Assembly: GCA_050084985.1 (NCBI GenBank)
Contig: JBITNC010000001.1
Location: 19,530,001 to 19,594,000, forward strand
DNA: 64,000 bases
Source: Nageia nagi
Taxonomy: Eukaryota > Pinophyta
Direction of reading: 5' to 3'
Part shown: positions 33,801 through 45,800 of the stretch, one piece after another
Numbering within the stretch: position 1 is the stretch's first letter
How the letters are laid out: every line of letters begins with the position of its first letter
Program-made: the position numbers and the translations under genes
Notes under the pieces: generated by a model
Database searches by the model: none
What the model saw: only the letters and a program-made list of their open reading frames with translations
Told to the model about the DNA's origin: nothing

Positions 33801-36800
33801 ATACTCGATTTAAAAACAAAGTTTCCCAAAATGATAGATCATACATACATTTAGAAACCTCAACTCCAAAGTGCTTTCCGAAAGATTTGCATTCAACTCA
33901 AAAGGAACTCCTTCTAGGAAGCATGTAACTTTTCATACATTGAAGGGTTCTTTCACCTATTCTCTATATTCCGATCTATCCATCTATATCCCTTTTTTTT
34001 CCCTTCCTCCAAAAAAAAAATGACCCAGCTTGGGTACTTATAGCATACGTTTGACAACTTCGTTAAATGAAGCGTCACCCTAATATTAATTCCAGTGTCG
34101 CCCTAAAACAACAAAACAACCCTAATACTACTTGGAAAAACATAAACCATCAACAAAACAAAACTACGACCACACAATACTACTCGAATGTCACATCAGT
34201 ATTAGATCACATCAAGTCTTCGTGTAGTTGTGGGAGCAAAAACTCATTCGTCACAGCGCAAGTTAAAATAACAATTGCCTTAAACTGGAAAAATAAAATA
34301 TGCATTTATCAAACATCCCTCTATGGGACCGGCAACTACACCACGAGCAGCAGTAAAGACTTCCTCAGGAATCCCATGGGACCTGTCATCAAGAAGGCCC
34401 TAGCCTTGGCGAGTCCTACAGCAAGCACTCCTGGCAAGTTGTTATCCTTCCTATTGTGGAAATCTAAGGTGTATTGAGAAGTGCATTCCATATGGAATTT
34501 CCAAACGGCTAAATGTTTCTGATTTTCGATGTGTTCCCGCCCTCAACAGGTTTACATCCTTGGTAAAGATAAGCTCCTAGACAGTATTCTGGACTTCCTG
34601 AATCACGAGCTCAACTCTCCTCGCGCTACCATCTTCATTCATAAACCTGATCGGTTGCACAAACTAGCTCATTTGGAAGGTTAGGGTGAACAACAGATCG
34701 ATCCTGGCCTTGATCAAATTGTCACATTCTCCTGCTGCAAACCTTAGCCAACGCAGGTGGTAGGCAAATTCTTAGCAGCATTATATCATGTCTGCTAGTC
34801 CTGCAAACATTCTTTTCAGATTCTGGATGGTCTGTTTATGGTTCTAAAAATCCTACAGTAACTGGGATATGGCTGCAGTTGTGTTTTCTTCTACCTTTCA
34901 CTCGTCCATGAGGGCAATCAATCGAAGTGAAAGTTCGTTGACCATTCTCATTATGTCATTGACCAAGGTCTCTTTGGTTGTTGTGATGCCAATGTTCAAG
35001 GAGGCCTGTAGCTTAATGTCTTCAAAGGACATTTTTGCAGCTTCTATTTCATTCACCAATTTATTCTTATGAGTCAGCTCTTTTATTGTATTCTCCCTCT
35101 CAATGCCTTTGGTTTACCATTTCATCCACATTATAGTTTATGGCGTGTTTAAGTCTAGCCGCCCAATCTTTTTAACTTTAAATTCTTCATGTGGACCCGC
35201 ACATCTTGAAGGTCTTGCAGATGTTTCTTCAAGTAGCACCTATTTCATCGTATCCTTCTTCACAGACACAAAAGTGTTGAGTTCTTCAATGGGGGATTCT
35301 TCAGAGGCACTTTCCCTCCTCTAGATAGATTCTTCGTCATCACTGCGATAGCTCATCTATAGATCCTTGATATCAATATCAAAATCATATTTCTTCAGGG
35401 GACCAAAACTTGATGCAATATTGGCCAAGGTAGTATCTGTATTAGTGGGAGTAGACTCTCTAGGGATCTCTTCGATTCTCAACTGTTGGTTTTTGACCCC
35501 ATTTGGATTATCTTTGATCCTCAATGGTTTGTGGCTGCCATGTTCTAGTTGCTTCCTTTTCTTTCTTTATTCTTCACTCTCGCCTTTATCTTCTTCATCT
35601 CCTCCGCTACCTCCTGCTGTCGAGGTTTTGCTTAGCTTTGAGGGTTTGTTGGGTGTCGTTTTGGATGCTTCTTTCTTAGGTGATGACCTGCTATTCCTCC
35701 TTGGAGTGGTGGATTTAAAAGAAGCAACATGTTTCTCAGATACTGACACAGTTGGTAAAGTTTCATTGGTTGTCTCGACTTCGGACTCTCCATCAACATC
35801 CACAATCTAGGTGTCCTCTGTGTCAAGCTACAAGTCTGTCATCCTCATATTCCCTTATAATTTCTCCTTCTTCTCCTAAACTAGACTTGGATGAGCTGGA
35901 CGATTCAGAGGATGTCTCAGAATCTGAGGACGAACTGGAATGATGTGGCGAATTAGGCTCTTCAGGTTGATTTGTGGTGGGAGTGCTTTGCTCTTTTGTC
36001 TAGGCCTCTACCTCAATAGGCTCAAGGAACTCAATTTTTGCATGATCTTCTGCAGGTATCAAGAGATTGGGGATAGCCAAGGGATTCTCAGCCCTAACCG
36101 ACATTATAGGTGTTATAGGGACATCCTTCGGGGTGGCATCCTCAAGCTATTGCAATGGAAAATCAGGGTACCCTATCTCAGCCATGATATGGACATCTTT
36201 GGTAATCTCCTCCACAACAGAATGAATTTCTGGTCCAAAACCGTCTAAGGACTCTTGTTGTGGAGGTAGATTTCTCAACTGGGATCATTTGGGGTTTACT
36301 TAAATTATGGATTCTCTGATCAATCCGACCTTCAGCTGCCAACACTTGATGTACCTCCTGAATTTGCTTCTCTTCTCTTTTATTCATGTATCTTTTCTTG
36401 TCTCCTAGAGGCTTGTGCTCATAAATTATTGGGTTTTTGAAAGCTCTTATGTAGAAGACCTGAATTCGCCCTTCAGGATCATAGTGAGAAGCTGCTTGCT
36501 CCTCACGGAAATGATAATAGGACAACTTTGTACTCATTTCTTTGGCCTCCTGCCAAGTTGAACAGGTATCCTTGTGGCATTCTTCTTTTTCCATGTTTTT
36601 TCCGTACAAAAACAGCAATTGTTTGCAGAATTCCATGAGAATCAACCGATTATTGGCATAGCAGGGTAGGAGATACGGCCTAACTTCAAAGCCGTAGACC
36701 CGAATATATGTATGTGAGGGGTCTTCTAATAAATAACTCGCCTATCCTCGGATGGCTTCTATAGCAGAATCTGATATCCTTTTCACCATTTCCCTTACCT

Positions 36801-39800
36801 TTCTCTCCTTGTATATTTGATATTCCCACCCGTCATTCCTCATGGCATAGTGATCCCACCTAGATTCCAACCACCATTTGGGATAAGCCTTCTGTTGTGA
36901 CTAAACACAACACGCCCCAAAATCCTGCCCCTCACTAACTCGTCGCCCTCACTAACTCGTCTTCACAAAGGGTCATGTTTTTGTCTCCTACAATTCAAGT
37001 GTTTCGGAAGACCTGGATACTATGTCAAGTTGTCCTAAACCTAAGTCTCATCAATCGCTTGGTCTTAGTCATGTTGAGCCAAAATCCCAAATTTCCCAAA
37101 AAATGGCTAAGTCTAGAAAGACTAAAGCCGATCTTAGGTGAGCCAGGGGAGTCCAAATCAAGTCGAAACAATGTTAAGCTAAATTGGGCCCCTTTGAGGC
37201 CCAGCACATGTCTCAAAAAGACAAAATCTTGTCTTGAGCATGCGCTTGGGCCAAGGAGTCACCTAGATTGGAAACACATCCAAAAAAGCAAACTGGGCAA
37301 TTTTGAGGCTTGGTGCATGCCTCAAAAAGACAAAATCTTGTCATTCTGAAGCATGCGCTCGAGTTAGGGAGCAGTCTAGACCGGAACTGAGCAGAGAAAA
37401 GGCAAGGACAAGGAACAACAAGGCTAGCCCATGCCTCAAAAGGACAAAATCTTGTCTTGTGGGAGCATGCGCTCAAGCTGGAAAGATGCACAAGTTGAGT
37501 TCGAAGATGAGAAAGTGGACTTCAAGAACCTAAGAGGCTGGTGCATGCCTCAAAAAGGCAAAATCTTATCTTTTGGGAGCATGTGCTAGGAGCTAAGAGG
37601 CATCCAGTTGGTCTGAAAGGTGAAATTTGACTAAGGCACGGACTCCTCAAACTAGCATCCAGCTTAGGCTTGACCTAGGGAGTTGGGAGCACTGTTTCAA
37701 AAGACAAAATCTTGTCTTTTTGTAGCATGCTCCTAGCTCAAAAGGGTTAAGAGCATCGTTTCAACAGACAAAGTCTTGTCTTTTGTAGCATGCTCCTAGC
37801 TCAAGAGAGTTGGAAGGATCATTTCAAAAGACAAAATCTTGTCTTTTTGTAGCATGCTCCTAGCTCAGGAGAGTTATGAGCACCATTTCAAAAGACAAAA
37901 TCTTATCTTTCTGTAGCATGCTCCTAACTCAACAAGACACCAATTCCAAATTTAGCCAAGTCCCACTTGCTAAGGCCCCGAGATAGAACAAACTAGGCAT
38001 GAGCAACCTAGCACATGCCTCAAAAAGACAAATTTTGTCTTTCTGGAACATGCGCTCAAGCTGGTATGATTGGAGAGTTGGGAGCATCGTTTCAAAAGAC
38101 AAAATCTTGTCTTTTTGTAGCATGCTCCTAAGGCAAGGACAAGCCCAGTTGGTCCGAAAGGCGAAATTTCACTAAGGCATGGAGTCTCGAACCTCAAACC
38201 CAGCTTCAGCATGACCAGCGGGGTTGGCGCATGATTTCAAAACACAAGATCTTGACTTTTTGAAACATGTGCCAGACCCAAAGAGCCTTCAGGATGATCA
38301 AAACATGAAAATCAGGCTAAGTTTGGCAAGCAAGGACCAAAAATTGAGCAAATTCAAGCATCTACAACCCAACGCATGCTACAAAAAGACAAAATCTTAT
38401 CTTTCTAGAGCATGTGCTCAAATTGGGAGAGCTAAAGGATTGAGCGCACAATTTGAAAAGACAATCTTGTCATTTTCAATCATGCGCCAAACTTTGGGAG
38501 TGTCCAGGTTGAGCACAATGGTCAAATTTGACACATTTGGGCACTAGAAAGAGCAAAAATCATACGAGTCCAAGCCTCAAGGTGAACTTCAAGGTTCAGA
38601 CATATGAGCAAGGGCGCCAAGAACATCACCGAGCAAAAAGCATGCATCCCCAGGGTTGGCGCATGCTCCAGAAAGACAAAATCTTGTCTTTTTTGGGCAT
38701 GCGCTAGGCCTAGAAAGGCTCCAGAACCCCCACATATAGTTTCCGACAGCCATGCAGGCAATTTCAACTGGGTGCACATCTTGAGGTCAAACACATGGAC
38801 GACCAAGATGAAACTTTTCTTATGTTACGAAATTCTTGGATGAGGATTTCAAGGAACGTGTTGCGGTCTTGGGCCTACCGTCATTTTAGTCACAATTTTC
38901 CAGTTTATTTTTATTTCCAAGAAAATGACATTTATTTTTGCCAAAATACTTTATTATATTATTATTTAATTCCCAAACTTGTGAAGGATGAGGTTTTGCT
39001 CCCACAAGTTTGGATGAAATCTAGTAATGCCATGTGGCACTCTATGATTGGACCACTTGTATTTTCTCGTATTTTAGAATTAGGGTTAGGGCAACATCTA
39101 GGGTTGCCAAGAAAACTATTAATAGCCCATTTGGGCTCATTTGTGGAGGATTAGACACTTTGCATTTGTGAGACTTAATATTATTGCCAGTTGAACAAGT
39201 TTACTCCAAAATTGTGAATGTGGTGTGATTTCAAGTAATTGAATGGTGAATGATTTCATTTGATGGGACTATGAATGTTATTTGTGCACTTTGAGTGATG
39301 AATGCTATTACTATCTTGTCTTATTTGAGTTGCTTGATCATCTCATAAACCTTACTGAGGTGGATGAGAGAGTAGTTGAACATCTCCTGAAGTGATTCAA
39401 GTAAAACTTGACTTGTGATAAGTTCATAGTTTGCATAATTAGACTTGTGCATTTTGTGATGGTTATCTCTTGTGACGCTTAGCTTAGGAACTTCAATCCA
39501 CAATCGAAGATCTACCCACGACCTACCTTCTTCCACCCTTGTCATTGCTTTAGGATCCTTTTACTAGTCCATTCGTGTTGTTGGCTAGTAGAGTGGACGT
39601 GGATTGCGTGGAACCTAAATCAAGCCCAAGAGAAGCATATCCCAATCCTATGTACATGTTGATGAAACCATATGCACCTGTGCTCGATTCATACACCATG
39701 GTCTAATCTACCCTTTTCTTTTATTTTTCACTTTTTAGCGCGGCTTTCGCAACCTAATTGTTTGTTTTGTTTGAGAAACAACCACTTTCTGGAGATAGGG

Positions 39801-42800
39801 ACCCTTCGAATCCTTGGTTAACAAATTACATTTGAGTTGGGAACAACTTCAAACATCTCGACCAATCTCCTAAGTAACCTTGCACACCCCATCACGAGAC
39901 CTTTGAGGTAACCAATCCTCATAGTGGGTAGGGGTCACACCCTATCACCTAGGTGTTGGTGTCTTCCCACAAGCCTTGCAAGCTCATTTGCCCATAAGCA
40001 AGGTAGGAAAGAAAAAGCCCCCAACACCTTCCATGTAGGCCGTTCAAAATGTCTATGTCTGCATGCACCGACTTTCTATTTTTACCATGGAGAAGGAGTA
40101 GACAAGATATGAATTCATGTGGAACCTCTTTGAAGAGTGGAGGAGGGAGTCGCTAATTACTTTGCTCCATCTAATCCTTTGCCTATTCTTGATTACAGCA
40201 ATGAAATCGGTGAATCCTTTTCTGAACTTCAAGTCATCCTCCTTACCAGTGACCCGAGACAACATACTAATAGTCATTGAGACAGTGGGATAGAAATGTT
40301 GTCTCTTTGCATTAATCAATTTGTTCCTAGTGAATTCTTTGCTTTCACTCTCGAGCCAATCTCTGATGAAATCCCCAGCTCGTTGAGATTTCTCATAATA
40401 ATCCAGGAAGTCCTTTTCGGTGTAGATGACCCTTTCGTCACTCCATTTGAAAGCCTCCTCAATGCCCTTTGGGGAGAAATAGAGGATTTTATTGCCATCT
40501 GTATCATAAAGGGCGCGAGTCTTGTAATTGGCATGCCTATCAACTTCGTAACAAAGCTCGGGGAAAGGTGTGGCAAATAGGATGAGGGTGGTTGTAGCCA
40601 ATCCAAAGTTACAAATGACTTGATTGAGCATCTGATTCTTTTCTAACTCGTTGATGGATTGCAAAGTCTGACTGGGATCGGTATGTGAACAATAAGTATC
40701 CCGAATATTGGAGAGATTGTTTTTGAATTTGGCTTCCTTCAAGGGATCTTCGGGATTTTCTTTCGCGAACTCAATTCGAGTGGGTTCAATCAATCTTACT
40801 AGCTAAAGTTCCCAAGTCATTCTCAATTTGGAGTTTATTTTTGACATATTGACCCTGCAAAACAAATTGAGTTAGTGTGGACTAGATTGATAGACACGAT
40901 GGGGATGATATGGCTAGGATGAGTATGGTGTATGACGTCTGGCAATCCTATATGCCCTTTGAGATGAGGAAGATGATGCACAAATGCAGGTAAACTTGAG
41001 ACTTAATGCTCGTGACAAAAGGTGGTTGGTCTCCTTGCATGCCATGTCCAAAGTATGTGCCTTAAACAATAATGCATGCGCACGTCCTTCAACTCATGGG
41101 ACCCATCTTGACAAGAAAACATGCATGAATGCACAAAGGGCTTGGTTAGACCTTTTATGGATGTTAGCTTTCCAACTTGGATGATGTGACCAATACGGGG
41201 ATTGACTTTATGGGACGTGACAACATGAAGGGATGACATACAAACACAAGTAATAGGCGACTAACTAAACAAAACCAAACTTCGATGTGCATTTGAGTGT
41301 GGGACCCCTTTCTTAAAATGAGACTTCTTTGATGCATGTACGGGAAATTTCAAAACGAAAATGCAAATGCGACTTCTATGGATCATGCAACCATGCACAC
41401 CTAGGATGGCCAATGCAAAATGAAACCAATGCAAACTTTAACAACTAAAAAAAAGGTGGCCAATAAATATGGACAGTTTAATTTTAATGCAAGAAAGGGT
41501 GGTTGCATGCTTCAAAAAGATGCAAATGTGACTTAGCAAAACCATGCGACCAGCCTTGGAAGGGTAAATGATTTGCCATAATTGACCGAGTCCCCTACTA
41601 TTATAGCCATCTTGATTGCCAAGTGGCAACGCTTTGGCGACCGAAGGAAGAATTTTCAACAAGTGTCCACTTCCATGCAAAATGTTGTGGTCGCATCTCT
41701 CCAAAAAGATGCAAATGTGTCTTCTTCAAACCATGCAACCAGGGATAGGGGTGTCAAAGTCCAACACTTAGTCAAAAATAAAGCCAAAAGGGTGGTCGCA
41801 TGCCTCCCAAAAGATGCAAATGTAACATTTTCAAACCATGTGACCAACTAGAAAATGCCCCAAAATGGACAAATTCAACTCAAAAGTGCTCAAAAGGGGT
41901 GTTCAAGCCTTTCACAAAAGATAGAAGTGCAACTTTTCCTGACCATGCGAACAGCCTTTAGAGGTATTGGACTATCACTTACCCAAAATTTGAAGACCAA
42001 AACACAAGGAATGGGGTGGTCGCACCCTTTAAAAAAGATGAAATTGTAACTTTTGTCAACCATGCGACCTACGTTGGATTAGCTAAGGTAAAAATGAAAT
42101 TACCTCGCTCTTTTTACACTAAATTGTCATGCCATGTGTCTACTGCTAAACGGCCAGAATGGAGGTCAAATGAGGTCAAGGATGCACATTAGGTGCCAAA
42201 ATGGGGGTGGTCGCATCTCTCCAAAAAGATGAAAACGTAACTTTTCTAAAACATGCGACTAGCTTGGAGAATGAGTTTGAGCACACTTAGCCAATTTATA
42301 GGCTCAAAAACTGTATTGAAGAGGTGGTCGTACCTTTTCCAAAAGATGGAAAGGTCACTTTTTCAAACCATGCAACCACCTTAGAGGGATTGACTTAGTG
42401 GAATTCTAGCATTTTGCCTTAGTCTCTTGAGCCTTTTATAGACCATTTTAGGCACCCAGTGTCATCAAAGGCACGGCCATTCTAGAAAGAAGATGAGAAT
42501 TATGATTGCACCCTTTAAAATAGATAAGAATGTATCCTCCCTTAGCCATGCAATCACCACTTTTGATGTGAAAACTTGGTGATTTTGCTCATTCTTTGAA
42601 ACATGACTGGACCCTCATCAAATGCCCACATTTCCTTCGTCTTTACTTGCATGGGTACTTAGAAAGTATTCTTTCATCTGTTGTAAGCAAGTATTCCGGG
42701 TGAATTTTAAAGTAGCACTTCGGATTCATCTAACTAGCTTGTCTTCACTACACTCTGAAAAGTGGTTCTTCCAAAGCTTAACTCTTTTTGAGCTCCACTA

Positions 42801-45800
42801 TCATCCTTTGACTGAGGGTTCCCAAATTTTGAAAAATTAAGGGGGTGTTGCTTTGTCAACAAAACCATGTTACCATAATTATTGATAAGAGTAAAGATTT
42901 GACAATGTTGGAGTTTGATTGTCATATCAATTCTCTTATGTCCCATGAAGAGATATCAAGAGACAATTTTAGTGAAGGTGATGAGTAGGCTTTTGCCTCA
43001 AAGGTAAGAGTCTCAAGGAGTGATGATGCTAGTACAAGCACAAATCAGAATTCTTCTAGAAGAAGAGGAAAACTTGCAACTAGAGGTAGAGAGAGACTTG
43101 ACAAAAGAAATGTCCAATGCTACAATTGAAAGGCATGGACATTTTGAAAAAGAATATTGAGTTAAAGCTGCAAATGAAGGTAAAAGAGCAAACTATGCAA
43201 ATGAGAATGAGGAAGCTACAAGCAACTTATTCTTATCCTATGACAAGGCTAAGAAGACTCTTTAAAAGATAGTACTTAGATTCTAATTGCTCAAATCACA
43301 TGAAGGGCAACAAGGAGTTGTTTGCTCATATGGGTGAGACTTGCAAGACCAAGATCAAGATTGGTAACAAGTAGTATTCGAAAATACTAAAGGTAAGAAA
43401 CAAATTCCTAATATTTATAAATACTAAAGGTAAGGTAAATATTTATAAATACTAAAGAAGGTACAATAAATATTTATAGATTAAGAATATTTATAAACAA
43501 AATATGTTCAGTGCTGGATAACTTTGTGAAAAGAACCATCGAGTTGTTTTTCTATCGCAAGAAATGTATCATATATGACAAGAACTCTGGGCACAAAGTT
43601 GTCACTACTATTCCTATGACAAGCAAATGGATGTTTCCTTTGAAATTTGGGGGTCAAAGGAGCTACTAGTTAAATGTTACAACTGAAAACAAGATTTCGT
43701 TGTGGCATTTGAAGTATGGCCACTTAAACTTTCAAAGTTTGAAATTGTTGACTTCTCAAAGGTTGGTGTTTGGTTTGCCCAAAGTTGAAGACGATAAAGA
43801 AGTTTGTGAGATGTGGCATGCTAAAGAAAAGTTCCCAAAAGGAAGAGCATGAAGAGCCTCATACCCACTTCAATTAGTTTATTACAAGGTTCCACAAGGC
43901 CCCAAGAACAGGCGAATGTGGGGAACGGGGGAACGTGTTGGGAACGAGGAATTTGTGTTATTTCATTTAAGGAATGAGGGTATGGAGGAATGGAGAATAA
44001 ATCCCCAACTACCGGGAACGCCTCCTCCTAGAGGGGGAACATGTTCCTTTGTAACCTTGTATTATTTTGATATGTGTGGTCCAATGCAAACCAAAATCTT
44101 AGATTACATCATCTTATTTTATCACTTACAGTGATGATTTTTAAAGAATAATTTTTGAAACATAAAGATGAGGCTTTAGATGTTTTCAAGAGGTTTCAAG
44201 TCTTCGTAGAAAATGAAATTGTAGATAAAATTACGCATTAAAGGATTAGCCATGGAGGTGAGTATTGTTCAAAGCAATTTACTTAGCTTTGTAGTGACAA
44301 TTTGGAAAGACCATCTATGTTGATGATGGTAGTGTTGGTGGTGGATAATCCACTAGTGTACTCACTCCTCCACCAAGTCCAACAAGCAATCCTAAGGAGA
44401 GTTCTTCAAGTGATTCATCTCCAAGTCACATTTTTGATCTTATGAAGACTAATAAGGGGAAGCGAGCTCTTCAAACTCACCCTCCAAACCAAAAGCTTGA
44501 TAGCAATTTTGAAAGGAGGCTCACAAGGAGTTAAGCTCAATAAGTCAATCAAATTGTTACAAGGTTGGAGAGTCCCTGTACATATGAAGATGATTGAGAA
44601 GATCCTATTGTACCCACACAATACACCCGAAAATACAATATTTTGGGGACCCTATTTTTACTTACGCAAGGAAGGAAATGGCCTAAAAGATGAGTAAAGA
44701 GATGGTTTTGAAGTGGTTAAAGTGATCAAACGATGAAATGATGCACGGAGGCTTCCAACATAGTTCACCAAATGATTCAATCGCCAATTTGGAGCAGTAA
44801 GGAGCCGAGATTTGAGCAACACATTGGAGTACAAGTTTTTTGGGTCTTGAAAAGGCTTATGGGAAATAAGCTCATTTTTTATCCTTAGCAAATGCAAAAT
44901 TTGACAAGATGGGTTTGTGGAGGGGACCACAGCAAGTGTCTTTAAAAATGGAATTTTCGAAAACCAACCAAAATTGCAAGATTTGTACCAAGGGAAAGTT
45001 TTTGACGGTTTGATGGCATCAAAGGCTCTAAATGTGTGCTTAGTGAAAAATTAGCCCATTTTGATCTCCACCAAATGCAGATTTTGAAGGTATGAGCTTG
45101 TAAAGGGTACAAAATCAAACACATTTAAACTTGAAACCTTGTCCAAAGCATCAAAATTGCTCAATCTAGGCGAGGGCGCACTTTTTGGGGGTTTAGCATC
45201 ACCAAAGGAAAAAAATCAATCCCTAGAACAAGAATGCACAAGTTTGACCAAATTTTGATCAAAGTTTTGAAGGGACATACATGTACACAATGGAAAATTG
45301 AACACCTTTGCTCTTGGGACTTTGCCAAAATAATGCTCTCCAAGACTAGGCGCAAAAATGCTCATTTTTTGTCAAACTCAAACACAAAATTTGATCACAC
45401 AAGCTTGTGGAGCATGAAAAATCATACATGTTTAGACTTGGAACTTTTGGAAAAGCATCAAAAACACTCCCTCCACACCTAGGCGCAAAGTTTTTAAGGA
45501 TTGGTGTCACCAAAGACAAAAAAATAACGCCTAGGAGCAAAATGACATGATTTTGGTCTTTGAGAAATGTGGAATTTGAATACACAAGGTAGTGAAGGGT
45601 GCAAAAACAAGTGCTTTTGCTCTTAGAAGTGTTCCAAACTAACAAAAATGCATCTTGCCTACCTATGCGCTGATTGTTTGGCTTTGATGTCATCAAAGAA
45701 AGAAAAATGGCGCCTAAGTGCAAGACCCTCCTTTTTGACCAAAATTTCAAAATCAAATTTGAGCATATAAGCATATGAAGGGTCAAATTTCAAGCATATT

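Larger units (their letters stand above)
33430..42861 (-). mobile_element. minus-strand LTR-type element with a long unknown ORF (left end uncertain)
   Basis: Separates the two halves of copia gag. The right end at 42861 starts, on the minus strand, TGTTGACAAAGCAACACCCCC, the same kind of opening as the LTRs at 36893 and 44606/52366. Inside is an array of palindromes (41.5-42.6 kb), then an ORF region running leftwards from about 40.8 to 34.4 kb. It holds a nested solo LTR (36893-40026). No gag, protease, integrase or reverse transcriptase is recognisable. I could not find a second LTR on the left, so the left border (about 33.43-33.5 kb) is set only by loss of copia gag similarity. Confidence 0.55.
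43261..44605 (+). pseudogene. copia protease and integrase remnant
   Basis: Protease trace near 43280 ([20 protein letters not shown], where D-S-G-C became D-S-N-C). GAG-pre-integrase near 43700 reads as [20 protein letters not shown] across one base change. Integrase start at about 43870 ([10 protein letters not shown]) is cut by a 180-bp GC-rich insertion, then continues with [31 protein letters not shown] and [10 protein letters not shown]. The rest of integrase is deleted. A Pro/Ser linker ([20 protein letters not shown]) leads to the left LTR of the gypsy element. Confidence 0.75.

Noticed and set aside
35567-35803. Acidic 78-codon ORF as an independent gene
   Set aside because: It is in line with the longer minus-strand ORF of the element around it and is better read as part of its low-complexity tail.
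37205-38705. Regularly repeated palindromic units, superficially like a CRISPR array
   Set aside because: Spacing is irregular (60-215 bp), repeats vary in sequence, the units lie inside a plant LTR with a target duplication, and no cas-like genes exist.
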